The notes: generated by a model from the letters alone, not told the origin. 64,000 bases of DNA from Bacteroidia bacterium (GCA_030427865.1 JAUICK010000002.1:310001-374000), one strand, 5' to 3'; counted from the stretch's first letter, positions 31,794 to 43,200 are shown. Numbers and translations are program-made.

Positions 31794-34750
31794 TTTTTAA
31801 TTAAACTTTTAATGATATCTACAATTTCATCAGAAGATTTTTCTTTGATTGTTAAGCTAGAAAAAAAACCGTAATTGCGCTCGCCAACAGTGTACCTGAG
31901 ATTAAAATTAACAATATGATTATCTCTTGTCACAGTGAATCTGTCTTCATTTTGATGTGATTGTTGTAGAAATAAATTACATTTTTGGTTTTGCAATTTA
32001 TACTCCCAGTTCTTGTAAATTTCCCTTCTAAAGTCTTTAGGGTAATTAATTTCCTTAGCTCTTTTAAATAATCTTCTTATGGCTTTATTAATGTTTTCGG
32101 AATTATTCTCGGTAGAACGCTCAACTCTAATTGATGAAACTTCTTGATTTCCTTTATTGTTGATTGCTAAAATTGACTCTTGATTGTTTGATGAGCATAA
32201 AGTAACTTTTATTAAATATGCTGTTATTTTTTGTATGCTCATAAGTGTATAGCCTTCCAATTCATTCAACAAATACTTTACTGCTAGCAGACTATTATGA
32301 TTTAGTTCTTCAAAAACCAACTTTTCAATGAATGTTGGTACATCCTCATGTTCAAAACTTAGGTTAGGATAAAGCTCAATAAATTCAAGATTTTCGTTAA
32401 CTGTAGCTTCATCAATAAAAGTGCAATTATCAAAAGGCGTAATGGTCACTGGATTAAGAATGTGTAATTGAGAACTAGCAGCAGTTAAACCGCTATAAAA
32501 CCATCTAAAATAACTGGCATTTGAAATGCCTGAACCCTCTTGTTGAGTGGCTTTAAATAACACATTTTCAAAATTTGAACCAACAGATTTGTGTACTGTA
32601 ATCGCCCAGCCATAATTTACAAGAGCGGCGTTAATAAAAGCGTCATTTTTTCTTAAGGTCATTAAAAGATTATTACTGTACAATTTTTTATAGGCACGTT
32701 CTATTTTATTGCGTTTTACCTCATACTTTTTTAAATCTTTCTTCAGCACTTTTTCCCCACCTTCATCCTGTTTTTTCCACGTTCTGATTTTTCTTAAAGC
32801 TTCATTAAAATCTTTATCGTAATGTAGATTTTTATATTCTTGGCTATCCTCAAATGGATATCTTTTTTTAGCCTCCGATAACCTTTTATTGATAAAAATC
32901 TTAAAAGCCACAAGTTCTTTTTGAGACAATTCTTCAATCTTATCAAGATAATTTTCCAGTACTATAATTTCGGCATCAGTAGAGGCTGTATTACCCAATA
33001 GCTGAACCCTTAATCGCCTAAAAATCAAATCAGCTACAAGCTCATTATTCCTTTTAGTAATTGTTTCTGGAATTTGTTCTTTAACTTCTTTAACAAGTAA
33101 ATAAGTGCCATTCACTGCTTTTGTGGGTACACCAAGTCCTGTGTTATCGGGTATATTGATATTATTGTTTAATAGTAATAAATCATTTACAGCTAATGCC
33201 TTTCCTGATTTTATGATGTTTTTTTTGATGTATAAATTTGTAGTCCGTGCATCTTTTTTTGAAAAAAATAAAACAGCTTGTTTTGGTTCATCTTCTAATG
33301 GTTGCGAAAACCAACTATTGATACAATTTAATCCATCGTCATGCTTGGCAAAATGTAAAGAAGCGTCAAACTGATAAGATAAGTTGTTAAAATAATTTTG
33401 GTCTATAGCGTTTCCTAGTGCTTTTCTAGTTTTTAATAATTCAACATCTGTAACTTGTTTTTCAGGTGTGTGCCTATAATTAAAAATATTTCCCTCAGGA
33501 TATAGCTCATTAAGTGCGTCTACATTTAGAGCACAATCTTCAACTCTACCATAAGAAAGCATATATGGATCTCCGATAAATATAATTTTTCGGTTGGTCT
33601 GTTTCAGTCGCAGAAATTGAATTAAATCTTCAAGTAGCCTTCCAGTACCAAATTTCATTAAATCGGTTTGATGCAGACTTCTGGAGACTAAATGTGCCTC
33701 TGGAATAATAATTGTTGCATTGTCATCAATATCTGTATCACTTTTTAACCCTATTATTTCTTGTTCGAGTTCAGATTCTTCCTGCCCTTTTTCTGGGTCA
33801 GCTTCTAAGGTTTCATCTTCTTTTTTTACATTATAGTATTTCCCTCCGTAAATAACCGAGTACAAACTAACAACATCAAAATGTGTTCTTAAATTAACTT
33901 TACGAGCTATTCTAGATGAGTGGCACCAGATATCTGTTTCGGGTGTGCCGTTTTCCAGCGCATACGAATTTACCATCACCATCCACTTATCACGAAGTTT
34001 TTGACTCATTGACTCTAATAACAATATCCCAGACTCGTCATTTGCGTAAAACTCTTGTAGAGCTGGTACAATATTTTTATCTATGACTTGGTGTTGAGTT
34101 TTTGGTTTGGCATAATAATCATCAGCCTCTATTCTTAAATCTCCGCTCCATTCTTTTGCAGGAAATAATAACTTAAACTTATCTGCTACAGGTATCTCAA
34201 ATTTATTAGGACTTGCATATTGATTTAAAAAAGTATGTAAATCTAATTCACTTTTTAGTTGGTAATATGGTACAGTTCTCGAGGTTTCTCTATTCTGCGT
34301 AATAGGACCTGAAAATACATTGAGTGCACAGATTTTTTTGGTATCCAAGACATAACGTAATAAACCATCATCTTGAACTACACCTTTTAAAACACCTCTA
34401 TATCTATCTAACTGCTTGTAGGGATTGGTATGGTTATTTCCTGCTTCAATTTTAATACAATTGCCATCTGAAGTGTTAATAAACCAAGGTTTAGTTCTAA
34501 ACTCATCATCGTTTACAGGCATAATTATTTCGCCTTTATAATCCTTAAAATCGATGATTATTAAACCATTTGTATATAATAAAATGGCATCGGCTCTAAA
34601 CCGTGGATAGTCTTCGTTAAATGGATTTCCAATTAATAGACCATCCCATTCTTGCGCTTTAAAAAATGATATTAAGTGTTTTGCAACACGGTCAAATTGT
34701 ACATTTTCGTGTAGATTTTCTGTTTTATTGAATAATACCTCCAGGCTCAT
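31790..34750 (-). CDS. NERD nuclease domain fused to a degenerate superfamily 1 helicase
   Basis: I start at ATG 34750, 5 bp after the pglX stop; the ATG-like start at 34783 would overlap it. The ~986-residue protein opens with a NERD-type nuclease domain (RADAILLYTNGLIIIDFKDYKGE, with catalytic D and D-x-K). Helicase-like parts follow but each motif is altered: Walker A is replaced by GILLLESMSQKLRDKW, Walker B is IIIPEAH instead of DEAH/Q, motif III is IFIGDPYML, the UvrD-like C-terminal motif TVHKSVGSNF is present, and the arginine of motif VI is missing (GLTAAS). It probably binds DNA or RNA but does not unwind with ATP. Confidence 0.8.
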   Translation of the reverse strand: MSLEVLFNKTENLHENVQFDRVAKHLISFFKAQEWDGLLIGNPFNEDYPRFRADAILLYTNGLIIIDFKDYKGEIIMPVNDDEFRTKPWFINTSDGNCIKIEAGNNHTNPYKQLDRYRGVLKGVVQDDGLLRYVLDTKKICALNVFSGPITQNRETSRTVPYYQLKSELDLHTFLNQYASPNKFEIPVADKFKLLFPAKEWSGDLRIEADDYYAKPKTQHQVIDKNIVPALQEFYANDESGILLLESMSQKLRDKWMVMVNSYALENGTPETDIWCHSSRIARKVNLRTHFDVVSLYSVIYGGKYYNVKKEDETLEADPEKGQEESELEQEIIGLKSDTDIDDNATIIIPEAHLVSRSLHQTDLMKFGTGRLLEDLIQFLRLKQTNRKIIFIGDPYMLSYGRVEDCALNVDALNELYPEGNIFNYRHTPEKQVTDVELLKTRKALGNAIDQNYFNNLSYQFDASLHFAKHDDGLNCINSWFSQPLEDEPKQAVLFFSKKDARTTNLYIKKNIIKSGKALAVNDLLLLNNNINIPDNTGLGVPTKAVNGTYLLVKEVKEQIPETITKRNNELVADLIFRRLRVQLLGNTASTDAEIIVLENYLDKIEELSQKELVAFKIFINKRLSEAKKRYPFEDSQEYKNLHYDKDFNEALRKIRTWKKQDEGGEKVLKKDLKKYEVKRNKIERAYKKLYSNNLLMTLRKNDAFINAALVNYGWAITVHKSVGSNFENVLFKATQQEGSGISNASYFRWFYSGLTAASSQLHILNPVTITPFDNCTFIDEATVNENLEFIELYPNLSFEHEDVPTFIEKLVFEELNHNSLLAVKYLLNELEGYTLMSIQKITAYLIKVTLCSSNNQESILAINNKGNQEVSSIRVERSTENNSENINKAIRRLFKRAKEINYPKDFRREIYKNWEYKLQNQKCNLFLQQSHQNEDRFTVTRDNHIVNFNLRYTVGERNYGFFSSLTIKEKSSDEIVDIIKSLIKK

Positions 34751-34755
34751 AATCT

Positions 34756-37700
34756 TTACTTTATCGTTGTTGTATCTATCCAATCAAACTTTAGCACTTT
34801 GTCTTTTGCTTTTTTATCGTTTAAGCCTTTTATTTCTTTTATAGCTTTACCAAACTTGTTGTAATTAACTAACACACCATCATCTAAGTCTATGCTGATG
34901 CGCTCTGTAGCTAGAGGATACAATACCTCACGTTCGTATTCTTGTAATTCTAACAAGACCGCTTTTAGTTTGTCCTTTTCTTTCGCTGCTTTGGTTTGCT
35001 CACTTGAGGTGCCTGACTCTATCAAATGGTTAAGATGCTCCATACGGGTATTGAGTTTTTCTCGGTACTCCACCAAATAACCGTTTAAAATTTGGTTGAG
35101 TGTGTCTGGTGTATAGCGGTGCATATAAATCAACACATTAAACGTACCTTTGGTTGAAGAGAACATCCAGTAGATAGGTCGTTTTTTGTAACGTTTTATA
35201 TGGTCGTTGTAAAAGTCTTTTACAAAGAACTTTCGAATATCTTTGCCAATACAGTCTTCTACAAAAGCCAAGTTTTTTTCAAAGTTTGTTGAGCCGAAGG
35301 TGATTTTTAAAAACTCGTAAAAACGCCCTACAATATCATCTTCAAACCACTCATCGTCTAAGATTGGGATAATGTCGTCGTCGTCGGGTAAAAAAGACAC
35401 TTCGACTGCGCTCAGTGAGACAGCTTTAAGGTAATCTTCTAAGATTTCGCCTTGGTTGGCGAGGATTAAGCCTTCTTTGTCTAAACTGTAACGCCCAAAC
35501 ATACAGCCCACAGCATAACTTATAAATTGAATGAGGACTTCTTTAGCATTAAATACCAACTCGCCATTAACAATATCCGTTTCTTCTTTTAAAATGGTGA
35601 TGTCTTGTAGCGGAATGTCTGGTGTAAGCTCGTCTTGTAAACCATAAATGTCTATAAATTGTTTGTTGAGCTCTTCTTCATTTTTATGTAGTTGGAAGAA
35701 TTTGTTTGTCCAGTACTGCTGGTATAAGTCGTAGGACTCTTCTAAGGTGTCGGCTTGGTGTTTGATGAGTTCGTTCTGTTGAAAATCCCAAGAACATTCT
35801 CTTGAATCCCAATCATTTTTACTGATTTGTATTGAAGATTCAGTTAAATAATTGATATTTTCCTTACTGCTTTCATCTAATCTGAAACTTGGAAAATACG
35901 GGAGAGAATTTATGTTGTTTGCTTGAACATTAAAAGTGGGATTCAAAATTTTAAGCAAATAGTTAGAAATATTTCCACAAAGGAAGGCTGTAACGATATT
36001 TAAATCCTCTACATCAGGAAAGGCAGAACTTCCACCAATATCAAAAATAAATCCATTTGATTTTTGTCGAACTCCAAAGTTTCTTGAACTTATGAATGAC
36101 CAGGTTATGCCCTTCTGGAAATAGTAATTTTTCCCTCTAAAACTAGTCATTCCATTTCTAATAATTTCCTCTCCACCGTTTTGCCAATTCACAACCAATT
36201 CATTATTCCCATACCATTTTCTATAATCCCCTCCTTTGTTATATGGAAACCATTTTTTTCTGCTTTCAATTGATTCTTCTTTTGATTTGATTTCAAAACC
36301 TATTTTAGATAAGGATTGTTCATTCCAATATCTTGTAAACCTCACATTATCTGTAGTCATCATTCCTATTCTTGCCTTAGAAAAGTTTTCTAAAGAATCC
36401 GCATACTTAAATGCTTTATAAATATTCGGTGATACCCAATACCCAATAGGACTTCCTGGTATTTGTGAAAAGTCTATTTGGTTTGCTTTATATGAAATTT
36501 GCAATCCATCTGAATCTATTAATTCATTAATAGTTGCCAAATCGCCAGTCTCTCTATATCTATCAAAGTTAATTTTAGTTTCTGAATTATTTTTTGCTTT
36601 CAAGAATATATCTCTGATATCTTCAGGATATATATGTTGAAAATTTCGCTTATGAAGCTTAAAATAGCTACCCTTGCTATTGGATAAAGAGTTTTTTATA
36701 ACGAATGCAGTAGAACCCCAATCTACACCGAAAACACCACGTCCCATATGCAAAAGAGATTCTATGTGTGAATCTTTTATTAACATATCTCTCAAATTAT
36801 CGAATGAAGAAAGAAATAACCAAGATGGTAAGTTTATCATACCTACAAACCCTTTTTTCATAGTAACTTTTAGACCAGCTTCCATAAAACAAGTCATTAA
36901 ATCTGCCTTACTTACTGGATAATTGGTTTTTACGAAATCTGCAAGAGTTTTATTCATTTTTCCACTGCCCATATACGGTGGGTTGTCTACTACGCAATGG
37001 TATTTTTTGCTTAAGGCTACCAGCTGTTGGCAACTAGTTATAAGTTGTTGCAGTTGGTCTTGTAGAAAAAAATCGGCATTGTTTTGCTTTTCTAAAAGCG
37101 TCTCTAAAGTTTCAGCTAATACCGTATTACTTGTATGCGGCACAATGAGCGATCCAAGGTTAGTGGCTTGTTGTATGTTGTTAAGATCGTGAGCTAGTGC
37201 GTCAGTAAGTTTTAGGTTTACGGTTTTAAAAACGGTTTTAACTTCATCTGTAGTCAATTTTAAATCTTGGTAGCAGAGTATATTGGGTACTATTTGTTTT
37301 CTAAATACCCTGCGTTGGTACTGGCGGGCTTTCATCATTAAGGCAAAACCTGCTAGCTGTGCCGCGCGCTCGTCTATTTCAAAACCATACAGGTTTTTTT
37401 CTATAATTAATTGTGGTATTTCGCTTGGGTTGTAGCCTTCTTCTTCGTAAATTTTACATAATAACTCAAACCCATATACCAATATGTGTCCAGAGCCACA
37501 GGCTTGGTCTAATAGCGTAATATCCTCAACAGAATTAATTTTCAAATAGTCATCACTTTCTGTCGCTGGCGATTCAATATAATAGGGCATTAGGTCTCGC
37601 AATGCAGATTGTGGTCTGTTTTGTAGCCATAACTTCCCTACACTATTTTGTACCATATATTCTACAATCCAGCGTGGTGTAAACAATTGTGTAGCCGCTG

Positions 37701-38373
37701 GAATATCTTCTTTTTTTACTTTGCCTTTTGCCGCAAAAACTTCGTCTTTGCGTTGTGATATGTAGAACTGATATATCCAACCAATAATTTCTACCTCTGT
37801 ACAATCTTCGGCAGATATTCCGTTTCTTATATCTTGTACTATAGAGAATTCCGAGGTTAAATCGTCTGGTAATAAGAGCTCCGCATAGTCATTAATTTTT
37901 TCAAACAAAAATGGGAATACCGTATTTAAGTGATTACAGGCACCAATTAATAAGGCGGCATAGGCTTCGTTTTGGGCATTGGTACTGCGTATGGTGCCAT
38001 CAAGTAATTCAAAAATATGTTTGGTGTCCACTGGCAGCTCATCAGAAATATTACCTTGTTTGGCTTCATCTAACACTTCAGGAAGTGTGTAGTTATCTTT
38101 TGGTGTAACGACCATTAATTTTATGGGCTGATAACCATTAACATCCATAAAGCGTAAGGCTACAAGACGGTTAAACCACGTATAAGCCACTTTATCTATC
38201 AGTTGCGCTTTGGTGATTTTTTGCAATTCAGCTTTAAGCGTTTTGACTTGCGCTTCCTTTTCACGTAAAAATGCAGAATCTGTATGTAGCACATAGTCTA
38301 GTTTGGCGGTTACCAACGACACCATTTTAAGACGTGCCTCTTGTGCAAAGCGTTTGAGTTGATTGGTGTTCAT
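34756..38373 (-). CDS. pglX: BREX adenine-specific DNA methyltransferase PglX
   Basis: The 1205-residue protein has the AdoMet-binding motif LLDQACGSGHILVYGF (residues 287-302) and the catalytic VVDNPPYMGSGKM near residue 466, the N6-adenine NPPY motif. The surrounding regions match PglX: helical N-terminus, FTPRWIVEYMVQNSVG, and a long target-recognition region. It methylates the host's BREX sites and is required for defence. Residues about 984-992 are translated from a dispersed flavobacterial repeat embedded in frame. It is 7 bp after the DUF262 gene. Confidence 0.96.
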   Translation of the reverse strand: MNTNQLKRFAQEARLKMVSLVTAKLDYVLHTDSAFLREKEAQVKTLKAELQKITKAQLIDKVAYTWFNRLVALRFMDVNGYQPIKLMVVTPKDNYTLPEVLDEAKQGNISDELPVDTKHIFELLDGTIRSTNAQNEAYAALLIGACNHLNTVFPFLFEKINDYAELLLPDDLTSEFSIVQDIRNGISAEDCTEVEIIGWIYQFYISQRKDEVFAAKGKVKKEDIPAATQLFTPRWIVEYMVQNSVGKLWLQNRPQSALRDLMPYYIESPATESDDYLKINSVEDITLLDQACGSGHILVYGFELLCKIYEEEGYNPSEIPQLIIEKNLYGFEIDERAAQLAGFALMMKARQYQRRVFRKQIVPNILCYQDLKLTTDEVKTVFKTVNLKLTDALAHDLNNIQQATNLGSLIVPHTSNTVLAETLETLLEKQNNADFFLQDQLQQLITSCQQLVALSKKYHCVVDNPPYMGSGKMNKTLADFVKTNYPVSKADLMTCFMEAGLKVTMKKGFVGMINLPSWLFLSSFDNLRDMLIKDSHIESLLHMGRGVFGVDWGSTAFVIKNSLSNSKGSYFKLHKRNFQHIYPEDIRDIFLKAKNNSETKINFDRYRETGDLATINELIDSDGLQISYKANQIDFSQIPGSPIGYWVSPNIYKAFKYADSLENFSKARIGMMTTDNVRFTRYWNEQSLSKIGFEIKSKEESIESRKKWFPYNKGGDYRKWYGNNELVVNWQNGGEEIIRNGMTSFRGKNYYFQKGITWSFISSRNFGVRQKSNGFIFDIGGSSAFPDVEDLNIVTAFLCGNISNYLLKILNPTFNVQANNINSLPYFPSFRLDESSKENINYLTESSIQISKNDWDSRECSWDFQQNELIKHQADTLEESYDLYQQYWTNKFFQLHKNEEELNKQFIDIYGLQDELTPDIPLQDITILKEETDIVNGELVFNAKEVLIQFISYAVGCMFGRYSLDKEGLILANQGEILEDYLKAVSLSAVEVSFLPDDDDIIPILDDEWFEDDIVGRFYEFLKITFGSTNFEKNLAFVEDCIGKDIRKFFVKDFYNDHIKRYKKRPIYWMFSSTKGTFNVLIYMHRYTPDTLNQILNGYLVEYREKLNTRMEHLNHLIESGTSSEQTKAAKEKDKLKAVLLELQEYEREVLYPLATERISIDLDDGVLVNYNKFGKAIKEIKGLNDKKAKDKVLKFDWIDTTTIK
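35396..35423. repeat. Dispersed flavobacterial repeat element inside pglX
   Basis: The stretch CACTTCGACTGCGCTCAGTG with its flank GAGACAG matches the repeat that recurs in Flavobacteriaceae genomes as GTCTCACTGAGCG.AGTCGAAGTG (from memory). It is partly self-complementary (CACT...AGTG) and is read in frame as KAVSLSAVEVSF in PglX. Confidence 0.6.
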
Positions 38374-38380
38374 TTATTTT

Positions 38381-40231
38381 TTAATCAATATTTAATTCAA
38401 GGTCTTCTTCCTCTTCTTCAATTTCTTCAGGGATTTGATAGTGCTTATCCATTCCCCATCTATCAACAATCCAAGTAACGATATCCTGTTTTCGCTCTTT
38501 ACAACTTTCGACTGTCCATTCATTATAATCTGCAATTTTGCGTTCCTGTCTAATATCTGAGTTGGCGTAACAATGACCAGAACCGGCACTTCCTTTTTTT
38601 CTAACGAAGTCAAAATTCAAATAATGAGAGTTGTCTCTAGTTAATGTAATATTTGATATATCGTGTAGGTATTTGTCCATATCCTCTTGACTCCAAGTAT
38701 GTTTCCATTTTGAATTTTCTGGTGGATTTTGAGGTAAAATGTGTTCTAGAGTAGTATCTGATATTTTAGACCAACTTAATGTTGGTTCGCTATTTTTTCC
38801 TTCACTTTTAAGTAAGTGAAGTTCATACTCATAGAGCGTATAACGTAGTAATCTTCTCCATTGGTACCAGCTGAAGAAATCTTCATTGAGTTCTTTTCTA
38901 AAACTATTTTCATTTGAATACCAGTTTATTAATCCTTTAATCCATTCATTTACTACCTCTATACTATGCTTATTTTTAAATACATCGTCTGCCCATCTGT
39001 AAAATCTTGAAAGTCCAGTATTACTTCGTTTTCCTTGCCACAGAAAAACACGATACGTAAAAAGCTCTAATGATTTTAATAGATTAATGTAGTGATGATG
39101 AAGATGGCTTTCATTATAAATTCTGATACGAGCAGCTACCAATAAAGGTAAAAAATTAGCAATGTTACCTGCATTCTTTAGTTTTGTTAGCCATTTAAAC
39201 TCATTTGAAATGGCTGATTGTACTGATGGGTTTATAATATCTGCATAATGAGAGGAAATTTCTGCAAGACCAGATGTAAATGTTTTAATAAATTCTTTGG
39301 TTTCAAATTTTGATTTAACTTCAAAATTACGAAGTGGTATTACCTCATCTTCTTTAAATCCTTTGTATCCTTTCCAGTTCTTAGGTGTATAAGAATGATA
39401 TAATGTCCAAGCTATTCGTAAACATTGGTTTTCACTACCATTACATTTAGCAATGTTGGTATATACATTTTTCCAAGCACTATTAATTGTATTAGTGACA
39501 TTTTCTTTTTCGTACTCTTCACCAATATTGCGATACACCCAATGCATTAGATAATTTTTAAGCAACTCTAGGGCAGATAGATCTTTACCTCTTGAATTCA
39601 TTAGCTCGAAAGTCATCCCAATTTCACTTTCTACTTCAATAGGATAAAAAGAAAAATTGAGCTTTCGAATTACAGCATCAAATACATTTTTGAGATATTC
39701 AATTCCCTCGGTAGTAGATTTTGCTTTAAGTTGTTTTTGAATATGTTTGTTAAGGAATTTATATGCTTCCGATAGCCTTTTTTGATGCACTGTTACTGCC
39801 TCAACATTAGATTTTCCTTTAGAGATAAGGTCGTGAAAATAATCTTCCGTATCGTTATTTAACCTTAACTTACTTTTAGCACCATTGTATAAGTAAATGG
39901 GTGTTTCAGATTGAAAATCCATTTCTCCTTTTTTCACCAATTCGTTTAAAATAATGGCTAGGTATAAACTACAGGTCGTTAGCCTTTGTTGGCCATCCAC
40001 GACATCTACAAGTTCCAATCTTTTTGTTCCGTAAAACTCCGTAGGCTTATCATTAGGCTGATAAATAACTATTGTACCTGTGTAATGATTAATTATTTTT
40101 TCATCAATTAAGGCATCAATATCTTGAGTAAAATCTTTCCACTGTGTTTCTTCCCAGGCATAACCTCTTTGGTAGTCAGGAATTCTGAATAATTTACCCT
40201 CCAAGATATTAGACAATGTTTTCTTTTCCAT
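38381..40231 (-). CDS. GmrSD-like DUF262/DUF1524 restriction protein inside BREX
   Basis: The 616-residue protein has the DUF262 N-terminal domain with the DGQQR motif (residues 79-83 in VDVVDGQQRLTTC) and IPDYQRGYAW, and the C-terminal DUF1524 HNH-like motif LEHILPQNPPE near residue 497. The same domain pair makes GmrSD and BrxU, type IV enzymes that cut modified phage DNA using nucleotide hydrolysis. It sits between brxC and pglX with gaps of 11 and 7 bp. It likely complements BREX against phages that evade methylation-based recognition. Confidence 0.9.
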   Translation of the reverse strand: MEKKTLSNILEGKLFRIPDYQRGYAWEETQWKDFTQDIDALIDEKIINHYTGTIVIYQPNDKPTEFYGTKRLELVDVVDGQQRLTTCSLYLAIILNELVKKGEMDFQSETPIYLYNGAKSKLRLNNDTEDYFHDLISKGKSNVEAVTVHQKRLSEAYKFLNKHIQKQLKAKSTTEGIEYLKNVFDAVIRKLNFSFYPIEVESEIGMTFELMNSRGKDLSALELLKNYLMHWVYRNIGEEYEKENVTNTINSAWKNVYTNIAKCNGSENQCLRIAWTLYHSYTPKNWKGYKGFKEDEVIPLRNFEVKSKFETKEFIKTFTSGLAEISSHYADIINPSVQSAISNEFKWLTKLKNAGNIANFLPLLVAARIRIYNESHLHHHYINLLKSLELFTYRVFLWQGKRSNTGLSRFYRWADDVFKNKHSIEVVNEWIKGLINWYSNENSFRKELNEDFFSWYQWRRLLRYTLYEYELHLLKSEGKNSEPTLSWSKISDTTLEHILPQNPPENSKWKHTWSQEDMDKYLHDISNITLTRDNSHYLNFDFVRKKGSAGSGHCYANSDIRQERKIADYNEWTVESCKERKQDIVTWIVDRWGMDKHYQIPEEIEEEEEDLELNID

Positions 40232-40242
40232 ATCTCAATATT

Positions 40243-43200
40243 CTAAAGTGTGATTTTAAGATTTTGATGAATTCGTTCTAAGTAAGCTTCTTTTAAGGCT
40301 TCGGTATAAGCAATAACGTCGTCCTCGGAAATTAACTCACGCTTAGGATATGCAACTCGGATGGAAGTCTTCTTGATGTATTTAGCTTTAGGTTCGGCAG
40401 CTTGCCCCGTTTCATCTTTTGGTGCTAATAACTTTGCCATACGGTTGAGCTGGTCGTTATAGAAGTTATCTTCTATATTTCGCATTTCGGTACGAATATT
40501 ACCAATAAAGCGTTCGGTTTTTATTTTTGCTTTTAATGCTGAGACCAAACTATTAATTTCATCTTGCTGTATAGTGCTAAGTTTCTTAAAAGCATCGGTT
40601 TTTTCTATATCAGCATATATGGCATCTAATTTTTTATTGAAGTGTTGCTTTTCATTTTCGATGCCCTCAATAACTTTTTTGGTTAAACTATCCTTTGCAG
40701 CTTTTGCAATTTGAACCGCATTACCCTTGTATGGTGTTTTACTGTTGATGAGTGTGGTGAGTGTATCAAAATCATCGCCTTCTATGTAATCGATATTAGC
40801 GGTATTACTATTTATTAATGCTTTAATACCAAGATAAATTTGAGCTTGCTCACCATTAATAAAGCTTTTTATTGGGTCTAACAGATCTTCTTTGGTATTT
40901 AGTAACTCGTCTTCAAAGTCATTAATATTCGTTAAAAAATACTTGTAATCCTTATCGGCTAATCTTTGTAAACGGTCATTAAAAGTCTCCAGTTCTGATA
41001 GGAATGGAAAGTCACTTTTTTGATAGTATAACTGCTTAACTTCGCCAGATAATTCTTTGATTTTTTCTTTAAAAGCTACTGCAATATCTCTAGCTTCTTT
41101 TAAACCAGAGGTTTCATCAAAGGCATCAGCATATACCTCTTTTAATCTATTGACTTGTTTTGGGTCTACTTCAGTTTGAGGTTCTAAAAGTGTTGATCCG
41201 TGATTAGTGCTATTTATTAGTGCCGTTAGAACAGCTTCATCCTCTAAAAGACTGGCGTTTTGTTTAAATTCTACCTTACCACGTTTATATAATTTTGCCG
41301 TAACTGTCCATATAGCGTTTGGATACCAACCATAAGGTTTTTTTGTAAAATGCGATTTAATATCATTGAGAGACGTTCGGTCTGATTGTTTTTTGCGTCT
41401 TTTAATGAGGTTTAAAATTTCCGATTCAGCCTCAGAAATGGTTTTATCATCAGTTCCGAATAAATCATCTTGCTTGCTACGTATGGTATTACGTATGGCT
41501 TCTTCGGTAATTAATGTGGTTCCTAACATTTTTAAGTTAGGATACACTTGCTTAATTAAATCCTGAAAGGCATTAACGACTTTTGTTTTACCGTCTTTCG
41601 TTTGGCTAGACTCGTGCTTGCTACCGTTCATAAAAACCGTCGCTTCTGACAACGTGCTGTTTGCCATAAAGATAAGATTGCGCCTGCGCTCTGCATTTTG
41701 CTGTGCTTTATCTTGTAAAATACGTTTTACCTCAACACGATTGGTAGTAGATTGGTTTTGTTTTACGTATTTATTGGTACGTAAATACATTTTTAAATCC
41801 TTCATAAATAAGGCGTTAGAGGCTAATTTTAGCTTCATTCCAGTAGCACCCATCGTTTGAGACTGGTGAAATGTATCATTGTCATAATCCGAAAAATTCT
41901 CGGTAATTATTTCAACAAAAAGTTCCTTTTCCCTTCCTAATAAACTACCGTCTATTTTACTGGTAAAATCATAATCTTGCTTATTTTCTATGAACTTTAT
42001 TCTGTTGTCTCGTATAATTTCATCGAAGAATAACTCTTTAAGTAAATTTGTTGTGGCTTGGTCATCTATGTCTGTGTTTTTAATTTCTTCTTCAATATCC
42101 TTTTCATCATCAGTTAAAAATTCATAAACATCTGCATTACGTTGTACATAACTTTGATTTTCAAGTACATTAAGAGCTTCATCAATATTTTTGTTATGGG
42201 CGTTTAAATCCACTTGAATATCATCGATAAGTAGAACAGAAATATTTCTTTTAGTGGTTTTGAAATTTGCAAAATACTTTACCAAGAATAGTGCTTTAAG
42301 TACTTTTATTGCAAAAGGGTTATCAAGGTTTCGCTCAGCCATAATAACAGAACTTTGTATTTCGCCACGCAATTCATTTCTAATGCCCTCGTACATTAAA
42401 TCAAAACTCACTAAAGCCTGTATGTCCTTTTTTTCAATTGCTTGCGTTACCTGTTGAAACACGCCCAACATTGATCGTTCACCCACAGATGCGTGCTTGC
42501 CTTGAAAGGCATTGTGCAATGAAAGTGCTCTACGACATTGCTGAAATAAATCGAATTGGTAAGGCACAAAAGGAAATTTATTTCCAAAATCCAATGCATC
42601 GCTGTAGCCTTTAAATTGAACACCCGCCTCTGAGAATGACAATAAAGACTCCAAGTGCGCACTGTTTTTTTTATGAGCTTTTAGAAGATGTTCTTGAGCG
42701 GTTTCATTTTTTTTAAGTAACCTTTTTTCAATAACCTCATCTACATTTGCAGAAGTTAAAGGTACTTTAATCGCAAATCTTGCCTGAATGCGAGAAAAAT
42801 CATTTTGCTGGTTTTTATTCATATCTCCAACTACTTTCTCCATATCCTCTTGAGACGTTACGAGAATCCAAGAATTTCCTTTTGTTCTGGTCGCAAGCGT
42901 TTCAGCAACAGTCTGAAGGTTCAACATTAGTTTGGTATTGTCACTAATGTATTGACCAACCTCATCTACGAAGAAGTTTAAACGAAACCCTTTTGGTTTG
43001 GTGAGAATATACTCCTGTACACGTTCACAGAAATCTTCGATAGAAGTGGTGCTGTCTTTGCGCATCGTATCAATGATATTCTGATAGTTAGAAGCATCAT
43101 CATCAAACAAATCTCCCAAAACTTCTCCAAGCTTTTGTTTCACTTTTGGTGCAAAATATTTTCTTCTATCATCTGTCCATTTGTTACCACTTTTTTTAAG

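Noticed and set aside
34751-34783. Upstream start for the NERD protein
   Set aside because: It would overlap the pglX end by 28 bp and adds residues with no resemblance to the NERD domain; the ATG at 34750 fits the operon spacing better.
38392-38613. 73-residue minus-strand open frame at the end of the DUF262 gene
   Set aside because: It is an alternative frame inside the C-terminal coding region of the DUF1524 domain; the real frame carries the conserved residues.
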